This document shows, one piece after another, positions 1 through 12,400 of a DNA stretch of 64,000 nt; position 1 is the first letter of the stretch, and each line of letters opens with the position of its first letter. Under the pieces are notes generated by a model that was not told where the DNA came from, made no database searches, and saw nothing but the letters and a program-made list of their open reading frames with translations. The stretch comes from Melampsora larici-populina 98AG31 (Eukaryota > Basidiomycota > Pucciniomycetes > Pucciniales > Melampsoraceae). The position numbers and the translations under genes were made by a program. The stretch lies in the NCBI RefSeq assembly GCF_000204055.1, contig NW_006768791.1:780161-844160 (forward strand). The letters are read 5' to 3'.

Positions 1-683
1 TTTAAAAATCTCTACAGAACAGGGCTGAGCTCAATCTTCCAGTCTTTTTAACATAAATGGGATTGTGAGTCATGGTGACAAAAGAATGTGACAACAGCCC
101 TCCAAAAATGTGGCTATCAATCAAACAAAGTCTAACACCTGATACACATACCACCTGTGCCAGGGGTGGGCAAGCTCAAAAAAAGTATGGAGGCATACTA
201 AAGAGTATGGACAGAACATTACTTGTATCAATATATCTGTGAAGTGTTGGAACCAAATTACTTACACTGCATTGCAATTGTGTTCCTTTCATTTACAATA
301 AATTGTTTATTTTTTATCCAGGTACCAAGAGCATCCACAGTGGTTGGGCCCCAAATCAACCAACCAAATTTTTGGGGTGCCCTAGTCTCTACCACTTGGG
401 ATAAAATGGTCTACAAATTTGTACAGAGTATGGGTTACAAACGGTTTACACATACTTTGAGGTCTAGTTACTAGTATGTTTGTGTTTACACTTGTGAGGT
501 ACATATGGGGTTCAGCAAGTGTGGCAATTTGGGGCTCACCACTATTGTTGTCAAATTTGACAAACAAGGTTTAAAATTTGGAGTTGGCCCCAAATAGCAG
601 CATAAATCTGGGGCTATTGCTATATTTGGCAATAGCCCTGGTTTGGGGCTTGCCACTGTGGCACTGTGGATGTTTGTCCATGA
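1..683. other. No gene seen (AT-rich noncoding)
   Basis: I see no ORF with recognisable protein similarity and no convincing splice structure. Short open frames here are low-complexity. The last three bases (TGA, 681-683) are the left target-site duplication of the MITE that follows. Confidence 0.6.
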
Positions 684-855
684 CACTGCGAATATAATGT
701 ATTTTTCCGAGGTGAAAAATGATTACATTTATTTCACTTAATGATTAAAAATGCATTAATTCTGCATTAATTCTGCATTTTTCTGCATTATTAATCATTT
801 TGTGCATTAATGTCAATCATTTTTCACCTTGGAAAAATACATGATTTTTGCAGTG
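684..855. mobile_element. CACTG-type MITE, 172 bp
   Basis: The element begins CACTGCG and ends GCAGTG. Its arms of about 42 bp are imperfect inverted repeats; the 24-bp core around GTATTTTTCC/GGAAAAATAC has one mismatch. It is flanked by TGA at 681-683 and 856-858. CACTR termini with a 3-bp duplication are typical of the CACTA (CMC) superfamily. It has no coding capacity. Confidence 0.8.
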
Positions 856-971
856 TGAGAGAGTTTACTCACACCCTTTTGTCTAGCTTTAACCTCACCA
901 CAAATTGTACCACTAATCTCTTTTTATCACAGCCTGATCTACGGGAATTTTCTTTTCTGTATTCTTTATTC

Positions 972-1260
972 ATTATTAAACTTCCTTATCAACATCATCA
1001 CCCCAATAACTCTTTGGATCACTTTGCTCCTTATAGTATATTTGACTGATTCTTGTGTTGTTCTTGTTCTGATCAGGTATGAACTAATCATTGTCGTCAA
1101 TTTCTTTTCACTCCTTGTTTGGTTTTGGTTGGATACAAGAAATACATGGATTATTGAACTTCCTCATCAACAACACATCATCATCCCAATAACTCTCCAG
1201 ATCACTTTGCTCCTGATAATATATTTAACAAATTCTCATGTTGTTCTTGTTCTGATGAGG
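972..1260. repeat. Direct duplication, about 105-bp copies
   Basis: A block starting ATTATTRAACTTCC at about 972-1077 recurs diverged at about 1149-1260 in the same orientation, roughly 178 bp apart. Both copies contain CCCAATAACTCT and end near TTGTTCTTGTTCTGAT. No coding content is seen in 859-1440. Confidence 0.7.
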
Positions 1261-1444
1261 GATCTGAGATCCCTTTATGACGCACATGTGAAACACATGT
1301 CAGTCCAAGTACACAGAGGCCGCTACGTATTGACACAACTCTATAAGACCACTTGATGCATTGGGATTGCCCTCATAATTTGGATCAGATGTACTGGCAG
1401 TGGTAATGAAAGGTCACCTTCTCAAGATTACTGCTCATGAGGAA

Positions 1445-2790
1445 TCACAGCTTGCCAAACCCAACAGTTCTTTTTGAATCATGCGGCAAGATCAAAAACC
1501 CAAGCCGGGGAAAGCAAACCCGACAGCTTCTTCCGGAACCGTCACGCCTTTGAACATCCAGCAGGATGCGTTGTCGATCGATTCCTACGAGTTTACCATA
1601 GGTTGGAATCTTACCCGAGTCTTCTGGGACAACCGCCACGTCTGTCCCAAGACCAAATAATCGAGCGTCTGAGGATGAAGATAGAGACTGAAGCGGAGGA
1701 GTGCCAATCAGTTCATTTGCTCTTTGACCGGTGATCTTCGTGCATGGTGAACTTCGTTGTTGGCTCTCGTGGTATTTCTCTACGCGCATCATCCACTGAA
1801 AGAGGCATATAGATTGGTGTGTCGCCTGGTCAGGAAGCAATATGAAATGACATATGAGCTTACCTTCTGCACACTCGGGAATTCGTTTTCACCAAAGATT
1901 TTTTCCTTCATGCCTACTTCGCCAAGCCAGTGAAGGAGGAAAAATGCCGAAACGTCAATGTAACCAGGATGAGCGGTGTTCAGGAGATATTCAGTCTCGT
2001 TCCCATTTAATTGTTGTTCCAGTAACTCAAGGTGAAGCTGGAATTGCGAGAGGGTGAATGGTTTTAGCTGCTCCATCTTGTTTGGATCAATCTCTGTCGC
2101 CCGAAAACTTGAACGATCTTTGATGAACTCTTTGGGAAACTATCTTTAACAAAAGCTCAGTTCAACTATTGGTATCAAGAGAAACCGATAAGAGTTACTG
2201 ACTAATTTCCAAGGGAGCAATCCAGCCGCGACAGAAAACATAGAACGATCGGTCCAAAACTGAACTAAAAGTTTTTGAAGACCTGCATTTTCTGCCCTTC
2301 CGGTCGACAAGTTTTTAGGGTATAAACTGGGATGCGATTGCGAAACTGGATGACACTCTTCCAGGGCTTGAGCAATCATAAATGTATCGCAATAGACAGT
2401 ATCATTGATGGCCAAGACCCTAGAAACGAAAAAATGTAAAGAGGTCAAACATTTCAATCTGCCTGCAAAGTAGTATACAGAGTCATATTGCAGCGCAAAA
2501 ATCGACCAACGGGATCTTGCGATAGTCGATCCCTATCAATTGAAGCTCTGGGCGAGGTGGAATTCTAGACACTGGAACCATATAATATGGGATCTTCCTA
2601 TCTCATCAGCAAAATCAAGGGAACGAGGACAACAAATCGTTTAGTTTGGGAGATCTTATATGAGTTTAGTCTTGCATCACTACCGTCCTACCTTACCGCC
2701 AAAAGTATCCTGACCTTTTTGGCGAACGGACTCCCGTCATCTGAAACATCAAGGAACGTAGAAGTCAGCTTGAAGACCTCGTCAAACACC
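1445..2790 (-). CDS. Glutathione S-transferase-like protein, five exons resolved
   Basis: Reading the minus strand, exons at about 2790-2692, 2597-2511, 2419-2203, 2139-1864 and 1795-1445 join in phase for most junctions. The N-terminal part has a GST thioredoxin-like fold signature (DDGSPFAKKVRILLAVRK, then SRIPPRPELQLIGIDYRKIP and VLAINDTVYCDTFMIAQALE). It is followed by the helical C-terminal domain and a terminal beta-rich segment (VPEDSGKIPTYGKLVGIDRQ, CRVCFPRLGFLI) like that of fungal GST-related proteins. No transposon feature touches it and the exons read without a stop, so I take it as a functional host gene. The likely role is glutathione-dependent conjugation or stress tolerance in the cytosol; this is inferred from the family. 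The first exon and start codon upstream of 2790 were not resolved. The exon 4/5 junction near 2203/2139 is my best guess. Confidence 0.8.
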
Positions 2791-3189
2791 TAAGAGAACC
2801 TGAATGCTTACATCTATGGAAAATGGTACGGTAATCGAAACAATCACAAACCCATACACATGAACTGAGGGTATGGTCTGATCTCAAGACACGAAAATAA
2901 CACACCCATATAAGATCACCACAGGTTGATTGTTGGCCGGCTGGTTTGGAAATAATGAAGACATGATGAGTGAGGTTGGAATTGAATCCGGCTAGCTTGT
3001 TCGAGTCATTACATAGCTGATATGTAACCCTGTGATGAAACAGCTTTCTCTGTTTAGGTCAGATGACGTCATTTGTAGGCGAGTGGTGAGCAGGCAGTCA
3101 GTTGCAACAAGTTATTACATATCACTTTGCATCTTATCAGCCCTGATGAAGAAGAACAAACAAATGCCCAGAATACCTTACACGATAAT
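2791..3189. other. No gene seen between GST gene and MITE
   Basis: This presumably contains the promoter and first exon of the minus-strand GST gene. I could not identify a start codon or a promoter motif with confidence. The last three bases, AAT, are the duplication of the following MITE. Confidence 0.4.
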
Positions 3190-3718
3190 AGGGGTTGGGC
3201 GAAAAAGCGACCAACCGGTTTGCAAACCCAATTCAGTCGCAGTTCAAAAATCTCGGAATGCTTTCGAGATTGCTCGAAAGCAATATGAAAGCCACTCAAA
3301 ACTGACAAACATTTTTGTCTGTCTTTTTGTGTCGCAAAAAAATATACCGGTATGAAGTGTTTCTTCACAACTCCAAAGCTGTCGCCATTCAAAAGTCCTA
3401 CAGGGCTAAGCCATTTGTGCCGCTACAAGCCACACAAACGCTCTGTTCACCTTTTACAGGTCTCTGGTCTCTTCTGTGAAAGGTGCAACAGTCTACCCGA
3501 GTACCACCTGGTGTGGATTTTGCTGAGCAATCGGTGGGGGCTGGAGGAGGAAAATCAGAGCCGAAGACTGACTTTGGGACTCTTCGGGTCCCTGGCAGAG
3601 CGGCAGACCTTGGCAGACCTGTGAAACCTTCACACAATTGATTTCGGCCATCTTCGGCTCTTTTCGACTCACTTCTCAAGGGCGCAAAACCGGTTGGTCA
3701 CTTTTTCGCCCAACCCCT
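3190..3718. mobile_element. Harbinger-type MITE, 529 bp, TIR AGGGGTTGGGC
   Basis: The left end AGGGGTTGGGCGAAAAAG and the right end CTTTTTCGCCCAACCCCT (preceded by CGGTTGGTCA) form inverted repeats of about 31 bp with one or two mismatches. AAT flanks both sides (3187-3189, 3719-3721). No coding sequence is evident. The same terminal motif starts the next element at 3722 and ends at 9414, so this is probably a deletion derivative of that family. Confidence 0.75.
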
Positions 3719-4411
3719 AATAGGGGTTGGGCGAAGCGCGGCAGCAAAGCTATTCAATTGTAGTTTAAATTCCCTGGCAAGCCTATCAGCCACTGTTCAA
3801 ACCAATTAAAACAATATCAAAAATCCCTATTTTTTTGGAGGACTTTATGGCAGCAAAAAAAATAGGGTGGCGCAGGACGTAACCCAACCGTTTGTTGGGT
3901 TATCTGTTCAAATCTTTCTCCACCTCGCCATCCAAAAGCCTCTGGTAGACCAATCGAGGTTAGCCTGAGACGCCTGTCACAGATGGCACTGTGGCCCCGG
4001 TCCTTCCCTTGGGGGTCCCTACGGGGGAGCCACAGGATGCTGTTTGTCCATCTGGCTTTTGGTCCTCATCCGGAATAACGTGTTTGGATTCGATGGGCAT
4101 CTCCTCTGTTGGAACCCTGCTTGGCTTCCACTTTGGCGACTTGGGGGCTTTACGTGTGTGGACAACCTCATGGGTGAGTTCTTTTCTTTGGTCTTTGTAG
4201 CTTTTGACTGCTAGACTGATGTTACCTTCTGCTTTTATATCAGGCGAGCCACGTTAGACACCCGCCCGTCATCCAAATCAACCCACCTTTCCATTGTTAT
4301 CTTATACCTCAAGTTACCTTTTGATCTGATACTCAAGTGATTTATTTATTTGATAACTCGTTTCTTTTTTGAATTGACACCTCATTCTGCATTTTATTTG
4401 AATACCTCAAG

Positions 4412-6557
4412 ATGAATCAGCAAGAATTAGATTGTCATAACTACTTGTCCGAAATCGGGGGCAGCTTTAGTGCGATTGATGGTAGAGTGAGTTGTTTGTT
4501 GTATCTTCATGATGACTATCATCCAGCTGACATTTATAAACAGCGATGGCAGGGTTCAATCTCAAACTCCCCCATGGATTTGGGTGCACGACATCCCCTA
4601 ACCAATTGTGAGTGTCCTATTTCTGACCTCTAATGTATATTTGTTGTCTTTTCCGACCCCTATGTTATCTTTTCAATTTCCAGTGGTTGAACTAGCACCT
4701 GGCGAGTTCCATACCGTGCATGAGGTTGAACAAAATGGATGGATGCTCCCGGCTCGTGGACCGCTCAGGATTCCTCAAGTACCTCAATTTCCAGTCAACC
4801 CGGACACACGAATGGCAGGGTCGGTTCCAACAGGAGTTCCGGCAAGAACACTTGTGAAGAGGCCAGCACCCAGCGATCCGGTTCAACCACCAGTTGCCAA
4901 ACGTGTGGCAACGTAAGTCTTTGTCTCCAATGTCTTTCAACGCTTTTCTTTCCTGAGATTTCTATGTGCTGGTACTTATATTGGACTATCTGGTTTCATC
5001 TATCTCTTTCTAATCCGCTACTATCCAGAACCTGTACCTCCTGCATGGCTAGCTCCCAATTGAGTACTGGGTAAGCAAGCTACGTTCAAATTGGAGTTGT
5101 ACCTGGGAACTGACTGGACCCTCTTTCTAGGTTTTCAACCTCATTGGCGTCCACTACGAATGGTGCAGTAGTGACTACGAACCTGATCAACATCACCGAA
5201 GTGGGTCAGTGTCCAGATTTCTGGGCCATGCCGGTCCATGAATTGTATGATTGGAGGAGATCTGTCAACATCCTTGATCACACCATCCTGGGGTACTATC
5301 AGCAGGCTTTGGAGGAGGCGGAGCTCGATCTTGATCGAGCTTCATCTGAGGCTGACGCTCGTAAGAAAGCCAACCCGATTTCTTCTGGTCCCGCTGCGCC
5401 GTCAGGTCGCCAACGTGCCATACGGGCTATACGCTTGGTGAAGGAAGAAACTCCGATTTCCACTGTTTCCACCACAACAGCTTTCAAATTCAACACTGTT
5501 TGTCCAAATCAATTGGATTTAATCTACATGCGAGCCTTGGATGCCCTGAGTCCTTTTGGTACAAAAGGGCAAAAGGGCAAAGTCTTTCATGAATGTGCGA
5601 TATGGTTGAAAGTGAGTCGATTGCATAATATATGGTTCAAACTTCTATATTAATGCTTTGCCTGATCCCAGACCGATGCAAGAACCTGCCAAGACTTCAG
5701 TAATCTTTCCATCAGTGCAAACAGTTGTGTCCTTCAAGCTTGTTACACTCAGCTCAAACTCTGGCTCGCCGCCGCAGAAGGCTGGGGGAAGATGGATAGT
5801 GGGACCGAAGAGGATGACGAGGAGCTGCGTAACTTGGTCCGCTCAGTTCAGGATGAAGAAGAAGTGAGTTTCCTCTTGTCTATTTCACCATTGCATCTAC
5901 ATCTCTGACTCTTACATAGACACTCTCTTACTATTGTGGTCACCCCAGACCGGCCGTGCTCTTAGACTGGCTGGTTCGGAGGAACGCAAGGCGGTTAAAG
6001 GCCGATCTCTCCTGGCGGAGGCTGTTCGGGAACAGTTTGCAGACAAGGCCGTCCAAGACCTCAAATCCTCAGTTGGCGACGGAGACGAAGAAGCCAAAAC
6101 TCCCCGCAGTTCAAGAAAAGTCAAACGATCAGCCTCCTCTCATGCAAACACAAGCAACGATGAACTCACTGCCTTCACTGGAAAACTTGGTAGGTGGAAT
6201 GAGGTGTCTGTAGCTGCTCAGGCTGAACAGAACTCGCGCATCAACCAACTGTATGAGCGCGAACTGGGGATTGCTCACGAACGAAATGAAAACAAGCGTT
6301 TGATGGCTCAATCACTAGCAGCTCATCGGAAAGCCAAACTCGCATTACAAGAACAACAACTGGAGTTTGATAAATCTCAACTTAACTCGTCAAATTCTTC
6401 TTTAGACACTCTCCAGTCCAAAATCAGCGCAATTGAGCTGAACACATCCACGCAAAAATTTGATGCACTTGAAGCAAAAATGAGTTCAATGAACGATGTC
6501 CTTGCTGCGATGATGAAACACCTTGTAGGAAATCCATCCACCGCGAGCACTGCATAG
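4412..6557 (+). CDS. Harbinger-associated accessory protein, coiled-coil C-terminus
   Basis: Seven exons (4412-4486, 4544-4607, 4684-4912, 5029-5070, 5131-5611, 5672-5863, 5949-6557) with GT-AG borders join to 1692 nt with no internal stop (563 aa). The middle carries a conserved block around residues 150-210 (CPDFWAMPVHELYDWRRSV, then a helix rich in E, A and R). An acidic stretch EEDDEE follows near residue 350. The C-terminal 200 residues are a long charged helix (EQNSRINQLYERELGIAHER) likely to form a coiled coil. I recognise this type as multi-copy in rust genomes next to Harbinger transposases. A DNA-binding or transposase-partner role is inferred from position, not proven. The intact frame contrasts with the broken transposase opposite it. 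Confidence 0.65.
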
Positions 6558-7837
6558 AGCTCCTCATCTGTTACCCTTCTTTCTTTTTCACCAATACCTT
6601 TGTCATCCCTATTTTTCTATCGGATAAATGAACGAAATTCCAATTTCTTTGTTAAGGCTCTATTTCTAGCGAGTGCCTGAGCCCCTGCCAAGAAAAACTT
6701 TTTGCTTTCGCCGTGTCAAACATACTCATGGCTGATCCATCCAATTCAGTCAGATGATGACTACTCTAAGTGTCACCCTTATGACTGTGACTTGATGAGA
6801 TGAACAAACTCAAAAGATTCAATCAGAGTTCTTTCAGATCCAAAGTTTAGAATGAACTACATAGCGACATAACCATAGACACTGATTGTGCCAGTCCACT
6901 CATGGTGGACTGATCTTGAGATAACCCGACAGATAATCTGAACTGTCACCTCGGTTTGGAACATTCGAATGGTTTCTCAAGTTGGTCCAATCACAAACTT
7001 GAGAATGTTCGCATCTTCTGACCGTTTGATTGCATACGGATCTGAAATTCATTCGATTTGTCGGTTCGAACAGTGCACATGTTTCTAAGCCAAGGTCAAA
7101 GTGGCTAAAGGATTGTATCTGAGTGTTTCACGGATCTTGCAACCAATCACTAAGATTCCCTCTTCACACCAAGGGGTGTGAGTTTTGTGTTCGCTCATGG
7201 CTAGGCAGTCTCACCAAAACAAACAACTCAAATGGGTCACTTGGTTTGATCTTCCACGGTGAGCGAGGGGAAGATCAAAGTGACAGAGTCCGATTTACGC
7301 TCGTTGGACCCAGATCAAATTGTTTTTAAGCACTTGATTTACCTCGGTCACACCCTCATTAGTCATTTGAGCAAACACCGTACAACTCTGTACATCTACA
7401 TTTAGATACATCTCAAAGCGATAGGAAGGTGTTGATAACACATTTCTTAATCCCGACCGAGATATTCGGCTAAGGATGGAGGGGGGAGGGGGGAGTTCCC
7501 TGGACCGCGGCCGACGCATATCATACAATTCTTAAAGAACACAGCGACATGGTAAGTTTTGTTGAGTTTGTTCTTGAAAAACAGCAGGTTATCTTTCACC
7601 GGCTGGAATAATCGTCCGCACTAGTGTTAAATGCAACAGTAAACAAATAGTGAAAATCGATAAGACAAAGTCGTTAGTATCACAAAACAGAGAAATCAGA
7701 TTTGAGGTACCAACAACCGACTTACAGGACGTTGAGATGGAGATGACCGTGGTTCAGTGGAGTGGACAAAGTCGGAAGGTGAGACAGACAAAGTCAAATT
7801 GATGAGTCGATTTCCAGAAGATGACTTGGTGATTGGC
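6558..7837. other. Noncoding interior of Harbinger element 1
   Basis: This lies between the 3' ends of the two convergent genes. No ORF with recognisable similarity was found. A G-rich/polypurine patch (GGAGGGGGGAGGGGGGAG) lies near 7478-7496. Confidence 0.4.
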
Positions 7838-9061
7838 CTATTGGGCTACATAGGCCAAATCACAAATCGGAAATGATCTTATGCGAAAAAGAAAGTACTT
7901 GCCTTCATATTGGGTCAGCCTGAATATGTTGTGAACTCTGCCAAATTCGTGTTCAACCCCAATACGACACCGAGACATGGCCTTGTTGAAGGTAGTTTGT
8001 CGGAAATCCAAATGACCTTGATGACCACGAAATGGTGTCATGATGACATCTGTGGCGGTATATCCCTTGTCACCATACAGCCTCATTTGTTGGCCATCTA
8101 GACCCTTGGCATGCCGGCGAAGGATTCCTTCAACTTGCGTATCCTTGAGCATAGCCTGGTCATGACGAGATCCTACATAAGCTTCACTAAGATCAACGGT
8201 TCAACCACTGGAGCCAAAGAAATACAAAGAAACAATCAGTTGTATTACCAAAGAACAACAGAACGAGGTAAATCCAAATGATCTCACTCTGGTGTAGTCA
8301 CGGCTTGGAATTTCAAGGCGTGACAGCGTTTATGCCCGTTGTAGAAAACCTGTTGCATGTGTTTCGGACGTGAAATCTTCCAAACGGTGCCTGAAACGAA
8401 ATCTGTTTCATCAGGGCTTGCAGTAACTAACCAAAACCAAGGGGGGAAGCTTACCATCTATATACCCAACACAGTTGGGCATCGGACAAGCTTTTGCAAC
8501 CACCAACGCACGAGCGTATTCCTCCAGACGTGCCGCGTTCAATCGGCGCGGATTCCATTTAAGTAGATGGCACCAGGTTGTTTTAACCCACTCCTGAACA
8601 AACCTCACGATTCGGCCGATGATACTTCGATCCCTTCCAAAAATACTGGCCAGATCAAAATGCCGGCTGGGAACCGCAAGGCGAGCCAACAGCATTGCCA
8701 GAGCGGTGAGTCCGGTTTCAACGCATCCGTTGTCCAGGGTGATGGTCTGGGGGAAACCAAGGAGATGATGCATTTCGATGATTTCTAAAGGCCAAAACCT
8801 AGTCGTCATGTAGCACACCCCCGGTGTTCATGTTGCAACGTCGATGCAAGGATGGCCATCATAAGAGATACGTTGGTGGAGCAAATCTTCTCGCACTAGC
8901 TGTGCAATCCGTGCTCGGGTGGCAACGTTAGCCACAAGCCATAAACAAAGGATTTCCATCGGACCGTTGGAGCTTGACCTCGGACGGTATAGACCCTTTC
9001 GAGAGAGACGCTGGAGAGTCCTAAGGCAGGGAACTCGAGAAATCAGCCTGAAGTCCAACAA
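7838..9061 (-). pseudogene. PIF/Harbinger DDE transposase with two in-frame stops
   Basis: The minus strand encodes a DDE_Tnp_4-type nuclease. The N-terminal helical part is at 8827-8440 (LLGFPQTITLDNGC, then LARLAVPSRHFDL and FGRDRSIIGRIVRFVQEWVK). A middle part at about 8400-8285 reads GTVWKISRPKHMQQVFYNGH and KRCHALKFQAVTTPE, and the C-terminal part reads LYGDKGYTATDVIMTPFRGH and CRIGVEHEFGRVHNIFRLTQ. Catalytic aspartates are expected at YIDG, SRHD and YGDKGY, with the glutamate in GVEHEFG. Two stops interrupt the frame: TGA at 8828-8830 just before the conserved N-terminus, and TGA at 8201-8203 inside the second catalytic block. The copy is therefore probably inactive, or at best trans-complemented. 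Confidence 0.85.
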
Positions 9062-9414
9062 CGTAGGATATGCTGATGAGAGTTCGATTACTTACATTTG
9101 GGATACGGGTGGAGGAATGTATTTTCAGACTGCTAAGAAGAACATGAAAGCCAACTGGATTAGGAAGCCGTAAAGTTCTAGACGACGAAAGGGCTCACCG
9201 ATTGGACGCCGAGTATCGCTGGAGGGTGTTAAGAATGATTCAGGCCCCGAAGCTTGGCTGCCTATGAAAGTTGTGTTGGTCAGGGCAGCTGGACACGGGT
9301 GAAACCTGTGATACCTCAGGTCCTCTAGCTCAACCCTCTTCGGGCGACTTCGATGGTCTTTGTGTGGCGGAATCCTATGTCGGCCAAAGTTGGTCGAATC
9401 GTTGCCCAACCCCT

Positions 9415-12400
9415 ATTTACGAACCGGTCAAGCTACGAGGCGGCCAGCTAGATGTACCAGTGTTTTTCTTTCAAAGTGACCAAAAATTGCGAGCCAAGTG
9501 TCTACCAGCCAGGATTCAAAATGATATCAGTAACCCCGATCATCTCAACATTGTCATTCCTCAAGAGCCACCTTTCGACTCAGACCTTCTCTACACATGT
9601 GATGTAGACGAGTTTGTCAAGACTTTTGACGAGATTGACCTTGACAATGGGGAGGTTCTGAGCAATCTCTGCGGTTCTAATATGTATCGTAGGTGTGCGG
9701 CTTTCACTTCTGCTTAGTCTAGTTATCATGTGGTTTGACTGATCACATCTTGCCCTCCATATGTAGAACATTTGGAGGTTGGCGTCGTGACTGTACCTTT
9801 GCAAAACCCATGGCAAAATAAAGCTAGCGGCAAGGTTATCCGTCATGTGCCGATTACCTTATACTCCGACGATACATCTGGAAATGTTTCCAAAAAATGG
9901 AACAAACACATGTCCATTTACTTTACTCTTTCCGGTTTGGCCCCAGAATGGACAAATCAAGAATACAACATCCACTTCTTGGCGACCTCCAACAGTGCAT
10001 CAGCACTCGAATTGCTTGAAGAAGTAGTTGATGATGTCAAGTGAGTGATAAATTTCATAAATGATCGCAATCGCCGATTACTGACTTGTGCGACTGGAAA
10101 CTAGTGATCATGGAGAGAACGAATTTGTGGCTTATGATGAAACCCGTGGCAAAGAGGTCTTCGTGATGGTCATGGTGCTCTGCCACCTTGGGGACTCCCC
10201 CATGCACGCGGAGGTTTGTAATACAACCAATCCCGCAAACACATTGACACCTTGTCGGATGTGCGAACTCAAGGTTGCGCGCAAGGTTGATAAAGAAGAA
10301 CAGAAATTTGTGAGAGATTTCTTAGGTCCCAATGAATTAGGTGAAAAGGTAAGTGCGTGGATGCTCTAACAATTAAATAATGCTGACCAACGTGTGTCTA
10401 CAGGCAAGGTTACCTGCCCGCAATTGAAATCTCATGCTGGCGCGCACAAACGAACTGTGGCAGCTCGCTCAAAAGCGCCACACTAAGAGTCTCGTCAAAG
10501 ACAAGGCCCGGCAGTATGGTCTCCGAGACCCGTTCAACGATTATTACGTCCAGAAGGTTCATATTACTCTATCTAATATGCCTCCAAACAAATTTCAGAC
10601 GCTGTGCAACAATCTGAACAAAAAGAGGGGCTTGAAGCTATTCAACCCGACGTTGCGTCTCAAAGGTGAGGAATTACATTGGCCCCGGACGGGTGTATTG
10701 GGTTTATTGCAATATTGACCATTCTTCATTGTTCTTTTCAGGCTTTGATGGTCACAGAGACACCCCAGTCAAAGTGTGTCACGTGGTACTTCTGGGAATC
10801 GTAAAATACCTTTTCCGAGATCTAATGAAGGAACTTTCCCCAATGAAGCCTGGTTCTGACAAAGTCAACGACTTTACAGCACGTTGGCGCGCGTTCCGTT
10901 CCCGCGGTTTGGACACTCCTCCCATTCAAGCCATCAATTTAATTCAATACTACCAAAGCCTGGTTGGTGAAGATTTTAGGACGGTTCTGCAAACGGTTCC
11001 CTTTGTGCTGTTTCCGTACATGGAGAAGGAGCAAAGGGATTTATGGTTATCATTATGCCTCTTAGGCTCTTACATTTTTCAAACTGAGATCACGGATATG
11101 GAGGTATACCTTGCCAAATTGGACAACCACATTGGATCCTTCCTTAATCAACTGATTGTTTTCACTGCCCAATGGGTCAATAAACCTAAGTTTCACATGT
11201 TAATTCATTTGCAGGAATCAATACAACTCTTTGGCCCGGCTTCTTTGTTTGCAACGGAAAAGATGGAGTCATACAATGGAAACTTGCGCGACGCTTCAGT
11301 GCGCACCAACCACCAGAGCCCAAGCCAAGACATTGGGAACACCTTCATTACCGAGGTTATTTTGCGGTTACTTATTTCAGGGTCCTCATTTTATGACAAG
11401 GGGCTGCGGGCGCGGGTGACCAGTGGACCACGACTGAGGGGACTTCTCAACTCTGTGCCAGAGTTAAAAAAGGCCATGGGACTTAAGGAAAATCCAAAGG
11501 CAATATCGCTTTTCAAAGAGGGCCGTAAGTCTTCCCACGATTCCATATGGAACATTAGGCCAGATTGTCCTTGAGCTGAAAGTGCAAACTGTGTCATACA
11601 TAGGCCGGGTGAAAACCAATGTGGAGCGGCCAGCTCTCATTCCGGAATTCGACGCGGGTAGCAATTATGTTTGCTTTGAAAGTGTGTTTATGACGAATGG
11701 CCAAAGCTTTCGGCCAAAGGACTTTGTCTTGGTGAGCGCGAAATCACCACATATGCAGCGTGACGTGGTATGCCATTGACATACCTCTCCACCGCAGCTG
11801 AATGATCAAATAACAGTAGCACAGGTCAAATCTATCACTGCACCAAATGTAATCTTTACCGGGCGGTAAAGAAAACTACTGACATAGAAAAGTCCTGAGG
11901 CAACAGGAAGGGAGCTAAAAATCTGAAAAAATATGCACCTTGTTCCTAGATGTTGGGGCATCATGATGAGTATTTTTGTGTATTTTACACACAGATATTG
12001 GTTTATGTACTAACAATAAACGCTGAAAATCATCAAAAACTCACATGTAACAATACCTGAAATATGGGTCATGAGTATGAAGACAATATTTTGTGGTCTA
12101 AAAACTTCAATAACGTTTGCAATTCTGCTCCAAATAACTCGATTTTTGGTTCATTCAAAAGCTGAACTATTCTCCTTCACACTTCATAATGTTAGTAAGG
12201 TGCTATCTAGTCATTTAAACACTCTACATATGTTCAAACAGTTCTGCATGAATAGCTCTGTAGGATCTTTTTAGACCAGCTACAGATGTGATGTCTCAAT
12301 GAAAAATGTAGAGGAAAGGCTCCCCTTTTTAATGCACTTTAAATCGAGTGATTTGAGTCAGAACTGCAAAGGTTGTTCATGTTTGAAGATTCCAAAATCC

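Larger units (their letters stand above)
3722..9414. mobile_element. PIF/Harbinger element 1, 5.7 kb
   Basis: It starts AGGGGTTGGGCGAAG and ends GTTGCCCAACCCCT, with only about 11 bp of shared terminus. It encloses an intact accessory gene on the plus strand and a DDE transposase on the minus strand, facing each other. This two-gene convergent arrangement is usual for the superfamily and is repeated in element 2 at 44.3-55.5 kb. The right flank resumes inside a CACTA transposase gene at ATTTACGAACC, a sequence present uninterrupted in copy 2 near 18841, so the right boundary is well fixed. The left flank is AAT but the right flank is ATT, so there is no clean duplication; the left boundary is less certain. 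Confidence 0.6.
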
